NCBI RefSeq assembly: GCF_900156315.1
Contig: NZ_FTNI01000009.1
Location: 186,001-250,000 of the forward strand
Source of the DNA: Microbispora rosea
Lineage (GTDB): Bacteria > Actinomycetota > Actinomycetes > Streptosporangiales > Streptosporangiaceae
Reading direction: 5' to 3'
Length of the DNA: 64,000 nucleotides
Every line of letters starts with the position of its first letter. Position 1 is the stretch's first letter. Below are positions 8,307-15,978 of this stretch, one piece after another. The position numbers were made by a program, and so were the translations under genes. The notes under the pieces are model-generated. The model was not told the DNA's origin. It saw only the letters and a list, made by a program, of their open reading frames with translations, and did not search any database.

Positions 8307-9431
8307 CTACGCGGCCGGTGCGAGGGCGAGCGTGCCGCCGGGCGCCGGCAGGACCCGCGCGCCGAAGTCCCGGCAGACGCCGTCGAGCGTCGCCCGCAGC
8401 CACTCGCGGTCCTCCGGGCAGGCGTGCCGCAACCGCATCCGCACGGCCCGCATCGGCGCCATCCGCAGCTCCAGCAGCCGCCCCGACGCCGCCTCGGCCG
8501 TCGCGAAATACAGCAGCCGCAGGTCGTCGCGGAACTCCTCGTAACCGGCGATGCCCTCGTAGTCGTCGATAAAGTCGCCGCAGCCGTAGAGGATCAGCCG
8601 GTCCCGGTACACCTCGGCCGGGCGGGGGTGGTGCGAGGAGTGGCCGTGGACGAGGTCGACGCCGCCCTCGACCAGCGCGTGCGCGAACGCGACCTGGTCG
8701 TCCTCGACCTCGTAGCCCCAGTTGGAACCCCAATGGATGGAGACGACCACGATGTCCCCCGGCCGCCTGGCCTGCCGGACACAATGGACCGTCTCCGCCG
8801 CGGCGTCGCGGGACGGCCCGGCGAGGAAGGCCACCCCGGGCCGGTCGCGGACCGCCGCCCATCCCCCGGGGACGCCGCTGGACGGCATCGCGACCGCGAA
8901 CACCAGGACCCGCCCGCCGCCCGGCAGGGCCACGATCGCGGGCCGTCGCGCCTCGTCCTCGTCCCGTCCCGCACCCGCCTGGTCGAGCCCCGCCTCCGCC
9001 AGCGCGTCCAGCGTCTCGGCGAGCCCGCGTACGCCGAAGTCGAGCACGTGGTTGTTGGCCAGCACGCACACGTCGGGCCGGGCCACGGCAAGAGCGGGGA
9101 TGTTGGCCGGGTTCATTCGGTAGTGCACCTGCTTGCCCGGCGCGAAGTCGCGGCTGCGGGTGACACTCGTCTCCAGGTTCAGCACGCGTACGTCGGGGGC
9201 GGCCTCGTCCAGCACCTCCAGGGCGTCGCCCCAGGGCCAGGAGTAACCGCCCGGCCGCGGAATCGGGCCGTTGGCCGCCTCCGCCAATTCGACGTACGCA
9301 CGGGCGTCCCGGACGGACGACTCCTCGAGCGCGGGATCGCCGGGGTGCGGAAGGATCTGGTCGACGCCCCGGCCCAGCATGACGTCGCCGCACAGGAACA
9401 GCGTCACCGGGTCCCCCGCCGCCGACCGCAT
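8307..9431 (-). CDS. CapA/PgsA-family metallophosphatase-like protein
   Basis: 374-aa protein of the CapA (poly-gamma-glutamate synthesis) calcineurin-like fold. Metal-site motifs are present in order: LFLCGDVMLGRGVD (about 10-23), VCVLANNHVLDFG (about 150), SIHWGSNWGYEV (about 242) and HGHSSHHPRP (about 272). No signal peptide or membrane anchor is visible, unlike many CapA proteins, so a cytoplasmic hydrolase is possible. ATG 9431 follows the HhH gene stop by 1 nt, hence coupled. No other poly-gamma-glutamate genes are nearby, so a polymer role is not supported. Confidence 0.82.
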   Translation of the reverse strand: MRSAAGDPVTLFLCGDVMLGRGVDQILPHPGDPALEESSVRDARAYVELAEAANGPIPRPGGYSWPWGDALEVLDEAAPDVRVLNLETSVTRSRDFAPGKQVHYRMNPANIPALAVARPDVCVLANNHVLDFGVRGLAETLDALAEAGLDQAGAGRDEDEARRPAIVALPGGGRVLVFAVAMPSSGVPGGWAAVRDRPGVAFLAGPSRDAAAETVHCVRQARRPGDIVVVSIHWGSNWGYEVEDDQVAFAHALVEGGVDLVHGHSSHHPRPAEVYRDRLILYGCGDFIDDYEGIAGYEEFRDDLRLLYFATAEAASGRLLELRMAPMRAVRMRLRHACPEDREWLRATLDGVCRDFGARVLPAPGGTLALAPAA

Positions 9432-9432
9432 C

Positions 9433-10146
9433 TCACCCCTCCTCGGTGAGTACCGCACAACGGGCGCCGCCAGGACAGTGGGGAAAGTCCCTGTGGTGGG
9501 CCAGCCACAGGCGGACGAGGGCGGCTTCGAGGTCGCGCACGTCCAGCCCCGCCTCGCCGGCGATCTCCCGCAGCCGATCGAGGGGGTGGTGCCCCGCACC
9601 GAACAGCCCGGCGTGCCGCCCGGCTTCCAGTGCCCGGTCGTCCGGCGGCGGGTCCACCCCGGGCCAGACGCCGCGCAGTTCGCGCAGGAACAGCGCGACC
9701 GTCACCGGGCCCCAGCCCGGCAGCGCGCCGAGCGCGGCGCGGGTCTCGTCCAGGCCGCCACCGCGCAGCGCGCCGGCCTCGCCGCCCACCGACTCGGCGA
9801 GGCGGAGCAGCCGGGTGGCCGTGCGGTAGTCGTAGCGGGCGTAACCGCCGCGGTCGAGGATCTCGACCAGCTCCTCCCACGTGCGGCCTTCGACGTCGGA
9901 GATCCCGCGCACCCCCGCCTCGGCCATCGCCCGGTAGGTCCGTACGGCGATCGCGGCGGAGATCCGCGCGCCGAACAGCGTCGCCGCGAGCAGCCACCGC
10001 TCGACCTCGCGGTCCCCCCGGTCGACGTCGATGCCCATTTCGCGGGAGAACCGGCCGCCCAGGGTCTCGACGAGACGGCGCGCGCGGTCCGGCAGGCACG
10101 CCGGGTCCCTGTCCGCCGCCGTACGGCTCCGCGTCCTGGACGTCAC
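9433..10146 (-). CDS. HhH-GPD DNA glycosylase-like protein (endonuclease III superfamily)
   Basis: 237-aa helix-hairpin-helix protein. The HhH element is LGALPGWGPVTVALFLREL (about 143-161), followed by the position of the catalytic aspartate in GVDPPPDDRALE. The lysine typical of bifunctional glycosylases is not obvious. At the C-terminus only HCPGGARCAV is seen, two cysteines instead of the four that hold the Fe-S cluster in endonuclease III, so the cluster is probably absent. Probable base-excision repair enzyme of unknown specificity. Second gene of the operon, 43 bp after PRPP synthetase. Confidence 0.75.
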   Translation of the reverse strand: MTSRTRSRTAADRDPACLPDRARRLVETLGGRFSREMGIDVDRGDREVERWLLAATLFGARISAAIAVRTYRAMAEAGVRGISDVEGRTWEELVEILDRGGYARYDYRTATRLLRLAESVGGEAGALRGGGLDETRAALGALPGWGPVTVALFLRELRGVWPGVDPPPDDRALEAGRHAGLFGAGHHPLDRLREIAGEAGLDVRDLEAALVRLWLAHHRDFPHCPGGARCAVLTEEG

Positions 10147-10189
10147 ACTTCCATACTCCCCCCTGGCCGCCCGCCGACACCGGGCGGCG

Positions 10190-11137
10190 TCAGGCGCCGG
10201 ACAGCAGGTCGTCCATACCCTCGTCCCGGTGGAGGCGGCCGATCGCCTCGGCCAGCAGCGGGGCGACCGGGCACACCTCCAGCGACGGCAGGGCCGTCTC
10301 GTCCTGCGGCAGGGTGTCGGTGACGACCAGGCCCCGGATCAGGCCCCGGATCTCCGCACGGCGCAGTCGATCCCACGCGTCCCCGGCGAACAGGCCGTGC
10401 GTCGCGGCGACGGCGAACGGCGGCACCGCTCCCTGTGCGAGCAGGGCCTCGACGGCCGCCTCGATCGTCGCGCCCGTGCTGATCATGTCGTCGACGACCA
10501 GCGCGGGGCGGCCGGTGACGTCGCCGAAGACCTGCTCGGCCCGCACGTCCGCCCCGGTCAGCCGCGTCTTGCGCACCAGCGCGACGGGCCGCGCCAGCAG
10601 GCGGGCGTAGTGGCGGGCGAGCTTGATCGCGCCGAGGTCGGGCGCGACCACCACCGCCTCCTCCGGCAGGCCGCGCCCGGCGGTGCGGGCGAGGGCGGGC
10701 ACCGCCGTCAGCGTCTCCACCGGCATCGGACACACCGCCTCCAGCGCGGCCGTGTGCGGGTCGACCGCGATCAGGCGCTCGACCCCGGCCGAGGCGAGCG
10801 CGGCCACCACCACCCGCAGCCCGATCGCCTCCCCTTCGCGGCGGCGCCGGTCCTGCCGGGCGTATCCCACGTAGGGCACGACCGCCGTCAGCCGGGCCGC
10901 GCCGCCCCGCCGGCAGGCGTCGGCGAGCAGCAGCGCCCCCATGACGTGCTCGTCGACGGACGGCCCGGTGGGCTGGACCATATAGACATCCGCGCCTCTG
11001 ACACCGGTGACGACCGGCCGCGACTCGCCGTCCGGGAACCGCTCGACCACCGGGACGGACGGCTCCTGGTCCAGCGCGGCCGCGACGGCGGCGGCGAGCG
11101 GGCGGTTGGCCGTCCCTGCCACGATCCGCAACCTCAT
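10190..11137 (-). CDS. Ribose-phosphate pyrophosphokinase-like (PRPP synthetase), divergent paralogue
   Basis: 315 aa; would make PRPP from ribose 5-phosphate and ATP. Recognisable parts are RFPDGESRPVV, VVPYVGYARQDRR, APDLGAIKLARHY and the PRPP loop ALVVDDMISTGATI (about residues 214-227). The segment VDPHTAALEAVCPMPVETL replaces the canonical metal-binding and flag region of housekeeping enzymes, so this is probably a specialised paralogue rather than the main prs gene. It heads the four-gene operon with HhH, CapA and CBS genes. Possible link: nucleotide supply during repair or dormancy (inference). Confidence 0.82.
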   Translation of the reverse strand: MRLRIVAGTANRPLAAAVAAALDQEPSVPVVERFPDGESRPVVTGVRGADVYMVQPTGPSVDEHVMGALLLADACRRGGAARLTAVVPYVGYARQDRRRREGEAIGLRVVVAALASAGVERLIAVDPHTAALEAVCPMPVETLTAVPALARTAGRGLPEEAVVVAPDLGAIKLARHYARLLARPVALVRKTRLTGADVRAEQVFGDVTGRPALVVDDMISTGATIEAAVEALLAQGAVPPFAVAATHGLFAGDAWDRLRRAEIRGLIRGLVVTDTLPQDETALPSLEVCPVAPLLAEAIGRLHRDEGMDDLLSGA

Positions 11138-11215
11138 CGCCGCCCCCCCTCAAGCACCCACTGGCACCGTCCCCCGTAGGCGCCGGAGGCAAGCATGGCG
11201 CGGCCGGACCGGGGT

Positions 11216-11234
11216 CCGGGGGGCGTCCCCCCGG
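11216..11234 (-). terminator. GC-rich hairpin after the methyltransferase gene
   Basis: Perfect 8-bp arms CCGGGGGG / CCCCCCGG with a 3-nt loop, starting 10 bp after the methyltransferase stop. No U-run follows, as is common in high-GC actinomycetes. It separates the MMPL-methyltransferase unit from the PRPP operon. Confidence 0.5.
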
Positions 11235-11243
11235 GTGCACCGC

Positions 11244-12056
11244 TCAGGTCACGCGGCAGAGGATCTCGCCGTGCAGGACGCTGAACCAGGCGTCCTCGCT
11301 CGCGGCCCACTCCCGCCAGCCGTCGGCGATCCGCCGCAGGTCGTCCCGCGTGGCGTGGCCGCCCTCGACCGCACGGTCCGCGTAGGAGGACTGGACCGTG
11401 CGGTCGGCCCACAGCCCGCCCCACCAGTCCCGTTCCTCCGGGGTGGCGTAGCACCAGGTGGACGACGACGAGGTGATGTCGCTGAATCCGGCCTCCCTGG
11501 CCCAGGCGCGCAGGCGGCGCCCGGCGTCGGGATCGCCGCCGTTGGCGCGGGCCACCCGGCGGTAGAGGTCCAGCCAGTCGTCCAGGGCCGGAATCTGCGG
11601 ATACCAGACGAAGCCGGCGTAGTCGGAGTCGCGCACCGCGACGATCCCGCGCGGCTTGGTCACCCGACGCATCTCGCGCAGCGCGGCCACCGGGTCGCCG
11701 ACGTGCTGCAGCACCTGGTGGGCGTGCACCACGCAGAAGGAGGCGTCGGGGTAGTCGAGCGCGTGCACGTCGCCGGTCGTGAAGCTCACGTTGCCCAGTC
11801 CGCGCCGCTCCGCCTCGCGGCGGGCCTGCTCCAGGATGCCGGGCCCGGTGTCGAGGCCGATCACCTCGCCCTGCGGCACCAGTTCGGCCAGGTCCGCGGT
11901 GATGGTGCCGGGGCCGCAGCCGACGTCCAGGATCCGCATGTGGGGCTTCAGCGCGCCCAGCAGGTACGCCGCGGAGTTGGCGGCCGTGCGCCAGCGGTGG
12001 GAGCGCAGGACGGACTCGTGAAAGCCGTGGGTGTACACGGCCGTTTCTTGTGCCAT
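11244..12056 (-). CDS. Class I SAM-dependent methyltransferase
   Basis: 270 aa. Rossmann methyltransferase with motif I ILDVGCGPGTITADLA (about residues 42-57), acidic strand VIGLDTGPGIL and the post-I region FTTGDVHALDYPDASF, resembling UbiE/Methyltransf_11 members. ATG 12056 has a GGAAGG site upstream and gives a standard domain; a longer in-frame start lacks support. It follows the MMPL exporter by 36 bp on the same strand, so the two may be co-transcribed under the TetR at 14324. Substrate unknown, probably a small molecule. Confidence 0.85.
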   Translation of the reverse strand: MAQETAVYTHGFHESVLRSHRWRTAANSAAYLLGALKPHMRILDVGCGPGTITADLAELVPQGEVIGLDTGPGILEQARREAERRGLGNVSFTTGDVHALDYPDASFCVVHAHQVLQHVGDPVAALREMRRVTKPRGIVAVRDSDYAGFVWYPQIPALDDWLDLYRRVARANGGDPDAGRRLRAWAREAGFSDITSSSSTWCYATPEERDWWGGLWADRTVQSSYADRAVEGGHATRDDLRRIADGWREWAASEDAWFSVLHGEILCRVT

Positions 12057-12092
12057 GTGGACACCCTTCCACACGTCTCGATATTTGAGCAA

Positions 12093-14237
12093 TTATGTCT
12101 CACATCTAGAGACACCAAGCCGCCTATGCAGGCGGCGCAGCCGCGCCGGGGCCCACCAGTTGGCCGGACCCGCCAGCCGCATCAGCGCCGGCACGAGCAC
12201 GCCGCGGATCAGCGTCGCGTCGACGGCGACCGTGAGCGCCATGCCGACGCCGAGCTGCTGCAGGAACACCACCCGTCCCGTGGCGTACGCCGCGAACGAG
12301 GCGGCCAGGATGGCGGCGGCCGCGGTGACCAGCGGCGCGCTGCGGGCGATGCCCGCGGGCACGGACGCCACGGCGTCGCCCGTCTGGTCCCACTCCTCTT
12401 TGATGCGCGCGAGCAGGAAGACCTCGTAGTCCATCGACAGCCCGTAGGCCACGCAGAACATCAGGATGGGGATGCTCGGCTCGATGGACCCGGTCGGCGT
12501 GAAGCCGAGCAGCTCGGACAGATGGCCGTCCTGGAAGACGAACACCAGCGCACCGAACATCACCGACAGGCTCAGCAGGTTGAGCGCCGACGCCTTCAGC
12601 GGCGCCACGACGCTGCCGGTCATGACGAAGAGCACCGCGAACGTGACCAGCACGATCAGCAGGCCGATCAGCGGCAGGCGCGCGGTCACGCCGTCCCGGT
12701 AGTCGGTCAGCTCCGCGGGGTAGCCGCCCACCTCCACCGCGAAGGGCGCCGGGACGGCCCGCACCCGGCGCACCAGCCCGGACGCGTCGGCGTCGAGACG
12801 GTCGCTCGCCGCCACCACCGACAGCCAGGTGCCGCGCGCGGCGGCGAAACGCGTATCCGCGGGCCCCGGGACCGGCCGGCCGGCCGCGTAGGACCCGGCG
12901 GCCGAGTCCACCCGCACCACCCCCTCGACCCGCGACAGCGCGGCGGCGTACGGCCCCGCCTGGGCGGCGTTCCCCTCCGGCGCGACCACGTGGACCGCGT
13001 CGGCCTCCTCCTGTGAGAAGCCCGCCCTGACCTGGTCGTACATCTGCCGCACAGGCGCCGAGGACGGCAGCACCCGGTCGTCGGGCAGCCCGAAGCGGAC
13101 GCCGAGGAAGGGCGACCCGAGCAGCAGCACGACCGCCAGCGCCGCCCCGCCGAACGCCAGCGGACGGCGCACGACGCGCAGGGCTAGACCGTGCCAGAAC
13201 CCGCGGCGCTCGACCCGGGCGGAGCCGGCACGGGCGACTGCGTGACCCAGCAGGACCAGCGCGGCCGGGAGCACGCCGGTCGCACCGATCACCGCGGCGA
13301 CCACGACCGCGACCCCCGCGTACGCGAAGGAGCGCAGGAACGGGAAGGGGAAGGCGAACAGCACCGACAGCGAGGCGGCGACGGTGACCCCACTGAACAG
13401 CACCGTGCGCCCAGCGGTGCGGACGGTCCGCGTCACCGCCTCGGGCACCGGCAGGCCGCGCCGCAGCTCCTCGCGGAACCGGAAGATCACGAACAGCCCG
13501 TAGTCGACCCCGAGCCCGACGCCCATGACCAGGGCGATGTTCGAGGCGAACGTCGAGACCTCGGTAAGGAGCACGACGCCGCGCAGCAGCGCCAGCGACC
13601 CGGCCACGGCGAAGATCCCGACGCCGAGGGTGACCAGGGCCGCCGCGAGCCGCCGGTACACCAGCCACAGCAGCAGCAGGACCATCGGCAGTACGACAAG
13701 CTCGGCCCGGACGAAGTCCTGCCGGGCCTGTTCCATGACGGCGCGGAAGACCTCGTCCGAGCCCCCGGCCCGGACGTCGATCACGGCGTCGCTCCGGGTG
13801 AAGCGCGGGGTCAGGGCCGGCAGCACGGCACGGCGCACCCTGTCGGCGTCGCCGGGCACCCAGGCGAGCACCATGGCCTGCCGCCCGTCGCCGGAGCGCA
13901 GCGTCGCAGGCGCGTCTCTCGTCCAGTACGACCAGGCGTCGCCGACGCCGGGATAGGCCGCGAGCTCCCGGGTCAGCGCCCGCCCGGCGGCCTCGACGGG
14001 GCCGCTGTCGACCGTCCCTTGGCGGGCGGTGACCAGCAACGCCACGTTGGGGCTGCCGGTGCGGAACAGCCGGGCGAGGTCGTCGCGCGCCCGCGCCGAC
14101 TCCGAGCCCGGCGCCTCGAACCTGTTGAGGGACAGCGCGCCGATGGTCCCGGCGCCGACGACCCCGGCGACGAGCGTGATCAACGCGCTCACCACGACGA
14201 CCCACCCCGCTCTGCGTACGACGATTCCGGCCGGCAC
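12093..14237 (-). CDS. MMPL family RND-type exporter
   Basis: 714-aa inner-membrane protein with the duplicated MMPL layout: helix, periplasmic domain, five helices, repeated. The proton-relay motif appears twice, as GVGLGVDYGLFVIFRFREE (about residues 241-259) and GLSMDYEVFLLARIKEEW (about 603-620). MMPL proteins export lipids, glycolipids or drugs in actinobacteria. Divergent from a TetR gene with two matching operators between them, so repression by TetR is very likely. The cargo is unknown; the downstream methyltransferase could modify it. Confidence 0.93.
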   Translation of the reverse strand: MPAGIVVRRAGWVVVVSALITLVAGVVGAGTIGALSLNRFEAPGSESARARDDLARLFRTGSPNVALLVTARQGTVDSGPVEAAGRALTRELAAYPGVGDAWSYWTRDAPATLRSGDGRQAMVLAWVPGDADRVRRAVLPALTPRFTRSDAVIDVRAGGSDEVFRAVMEQARQDFVRAELVVLPMVLLLLWLVYRRLAAALVTLGVGIFAVAGSLALLRGVVLLTEVSTFASNIALVMGVGLGVDYGLFVIFRFREELRRGLPVPEAVTRTVRTAGRTVLFSGVTVAASLSVLFAFPFPFLRSFAYAGVAVVVAAVIGATGVLPAALVLLGHAVARAGSARVERRGFWHGLALRVVRRPLAFGGAALAVVLLLGSPFLGVRFGLPDDRVLPSSAPVRQMYDQVRAGFSQEEADAVHVVAPEGNAAQAGPYAAALSRVEGVVRVDSAAGSYAAGRPVPGPADTRFAAARGTWLSVVAASDRLDADASGLVRRVRAVPAPFAVEVGGYPAELTDYRDGVTARLPLIGLLIVLVTFAVLFVMTGSVVAPLKASALNLLSLSVMFGALVFVFQDGHLSELLGFTPTGSIEPSIPILMFCVAYGLSMDYEVFLLARIKEEWDQTGDAVASVPAGIARSAPLVTAAAAILAASFAAYATGRVVFLQQLGVGMALTVAVDATLIRGVLVPALMRLAGPANWWAPARLRRLHRRLGVSRCET

Positions 14238-14256
14238 GAGCTCCCCCTGATAGTTT

Positions 14257-14308
14257 TACGAGCGATCATTCGTGTTTTAGGTGAGAATACGAGCAACAAC
14301 TCGTATTC
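14257..14308. promoter_or_regulatory. Two TetR operators between MMPL and tetR
   Basis: 14285-14308 is a 24-bp inverted repeat with perfect 9-bp arms (GAATACGAG / CTCGTATTC) and 6-bp spacer. 14257-14274 is a degenerate copy sharing TACGAGC...TCGT, centred about 31 bp (three turns) away. One site covers the MMPL promoter side, the other the tetR side. Confidence 0.75.
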
Positions 14309-14323
14309 GCAATGAGGGGTGCC

Positions 14324-14941
14324 ATGGAGAGCGAGGAGGCGCGGCCCCGGCGGCGGCAGGCGCGCGGCGAGCGACGGATGAGCGAGATCCTCGACGCGGC
14401 GGCGGCGGTGTTCGCCGAGCAGGGCTACGAGAAGACGACCACGAACGCCATCGCGGCGGCGGCCGGGATCTCCCCCGGCTCGCTCTACCAGTTCTTCCGC
14501 AGCAAGGAGGCCGTCGCGCAGGCGCTCGCCGACCGGTTCACCGCCCAGATGCGCGACGCGCACGGGGAGGCGTTCGCCCCGGCCGACCTCGCCGCCAGGG
14601 ACCTGGACGACCTGATCGACCGGGTCGTCGATCCCCTGGTGGCGTTCAACGTCGCCAACCCGGGGTTTAAGGCGCTGTTCGCCCGCCCGGACATGCCGCC
14701 GGGCCTCGCGACGGCGGCCGGGCCGATCCAGTCGGCGCTGCTCGGCCGGGTCGAGGCGATCCTCACCGTACGGGCTCCCCGCCTGTCCTCGTCGGAGCGG
14801 ACCCGCAGCGCGCGCGTGCTCGTGCAGATCTTCCAGGCGATGACGCCGGTCGTGGTCGCGGCAGCCGAGGAGGAGCGGGAGGCCGAAGTGCGCGAACTGA
14901 AGAAGGTGCTGCGCGGCTACCTGGCCCCGCTGGACGGTTGA
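14324..14941 (+). CDS. TetR/AcrR family repressor
   Basis: 205 aa. N-terminal TetR helix-turn-helix at about residues 18-64 (ILDAAAAVFAEQGYEKTT, IAAAAGISPGSLYQFF). The C-terminal ligand domain is unassigned. The ATG at 14324 has GAGGGG just upstream; the ATG at 14312 would add four residues. Likely autoregulator and repressor of the divergent MMPL exporter through the perfect operator at 14285-14308. The inducer is probably an exported compound. Confidence 0.9.
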   Translation: MESEEARPRRRQARGERRMSEILDAAAAVFAEQGYEKTTTNAIAAAAGISPGSLYQFFRSKEAVAQALADRFTAQMRDAHGEAFAPADLAARDLDDLIDRVVDPLVAFNVANPGFKALFARPDMPPGLATAAGPIQSALLGRVEAILTVRAPRLSSSERTRSARVLVQIFQAMTPVVVAAAEEEREAEVRELKKVLRGYLAPLDG

Positions 14942-14973
14942 TTCCCGGGCCCGAGCGGGGGCATGGTGATCGG

Positions 14974-15927
14974 ATGACCAGCGATGAGGTGCGCGACGGA
15001 GTCACGCTGACCAACCTCGACCAGCCGCTGTTCGACGGCGCGGGCGCGACCAAACGCGACCTGGTCGACTACCTGGACGCGGTCCGCGACCGCGTCATCC
15101 CGGTGCTGCGCGAGCGGCCGCTGTCGGTGGTCCGGGTGCGGCAGGGCCAGGCGCCGTTCATGCAGAAGAACGTGCCCTCCTACGCCCCGGACTTCGTGCG
15201 GACGGTCACCGTCTGGGCCGAGTCGTCGCAGCGGCGCGTGTCGTACGCCCTGTGCGACGACCGGCGCACCCTGCTGTGGCTCGCCAACCAGAGGGCGGTG
15301 GAGTATCACCCCGCCCTCGTCCACGCCGGCGACTGGGACCGCCCCACCCATCTCGTCCTCGACATCGACCCGCCGTCGGCCGAGGCCTTCCCGCAGGCCG
15401 TCGCCGCCGCGCGCCTGATCGGCCGGGCGCTGGCCGACGCCGGTCTGTCGGGCGCGGTGAAGACCAGCGGCGCCAAGGGCCTGCACGTGTTCGTGCCGCT
15501 GGAGGCGCACACCACGGTGGACGTCGCCGCGGCCACCCGCGCCCTCGGCGTGCGCGCCGAGCGCCTCGATCCCGCCCTCGCCACGACGGCGTTCATCCGG
15601 GAGGACCGCGGGGACAGGGTCTTCATCGACTCGACCCGGTCGGGCGGGGCGACCGTGGTGGCGGCCTACAGCCCGCGCGTACGGCCCGGCGTTCCCGTGT
15701 CGTTCCCGGTGGCCTGGGACGACCTGGAGCGGGTCGCCCCCGGCGACTTCACCGTCCACACGGCCGCGGAGCTGCTGCGGGACGGCGACCCCTGGGCCGC
15801 GCTCATGCCGGAACCCCAGCGGCTCCCCCGCGACCTGATCGAGGAGGGCCACACGATCCCGGTCGCCCGCGTCCAGGCCATGCACGAGGGCAAGCGCCGC
15901 GCCCGCGCCCGCCGCGCCACTTCGTGA
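14974..15927 (+). CDS. Stand-alone LigD-type polymerase/primase domain (NHEJ Pol)
   Basis: 317-aa archaeo-eukaryotic primase-fold domain as in the polymerase part of LigD. The metal motif LVLDIDPPS (about residues 127-135) and KTSGAKGLHVFVPL (about 166-179) are intact. Ligase and phosphoesterase domains are absent, which is normal for actinobacteria that split LigD into separate proteins. Likely fills gaps with ribonucleotides during non-homologous end joining together with Ku. No ku or ligase gene is in this window. ATG 14974 is chosen for domain length. Confidence 0.88.
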   Translation: MTSDEVRDGVTLTNLDQPLFDGAGATKRDLVDYLDAVRDRVIPVLRERPLSVVRVRQGQAPFMQKNVPSYAPDFVRTVTVWAESSQRRVSYALCDDRRTLLWLANQRAVEYHPALVHAGDWDRPTHLVLDIDPPSAEAFPQAVAAARLIGRALADAGLSGAVKTSGAKGLHVFVPLEAHTTVDVAAATRALGVRAERLDPALATTAFIREDRGDRVFIDSTRSGGATVVAAYSPRVRPGVPVSFPVAWDDLERVAPGDFTVHTAAELLRDGDPWAALMPEPQRLPRDLIEEGHTIPVARVQAMHEGKRRARARRATS

Positions 15928-15930
15928 GCA

Positions 15931-15978
15931 GGTTGGCGACATCGTGTTGCTATAGTTCGCGACATGTCGTCGCCAACC
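15931..15978 (+). promoter_or_regulatory. Leaderless promoter and operator of the DHA2 exporter
   Basis: 10-bp arms GGTTGGCGAC (15931-15940) and GTCGCCAACC (15969-15978) flank a -10 box TATAGT (15951-15956) and the ATG at 15964; a second palindrome CGACATGTCG (15960-15969) sits on the start codon. With 7 nt between -10 and ATG the mRNA is probably leaderless, and the downstream TetR is the likely ligand of these repeats. Confidence 0.6.

Noticed and set aside
6856..9393. Minus-strand frame of about 845 codons spanning the ABC permease, CBS and CapA genes
   Set aside because: No recognisable domain; it crosses genes with clear family motifs on the correct frames.
8307..9431. Poly-gamma-glutamate (capsule) biosynthesis role for the CapA-like gene
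   Set aside because: No capB/capC/pgsE genes and no membrane anchor; only the metallophosphatase fold is supported.
14974..15927. Complete NHEJ operon (ku-ligD)
   Set aside because: Neighbouring genes are TetR and MFS; no Ku-type sequence was seen anywhere in the window.
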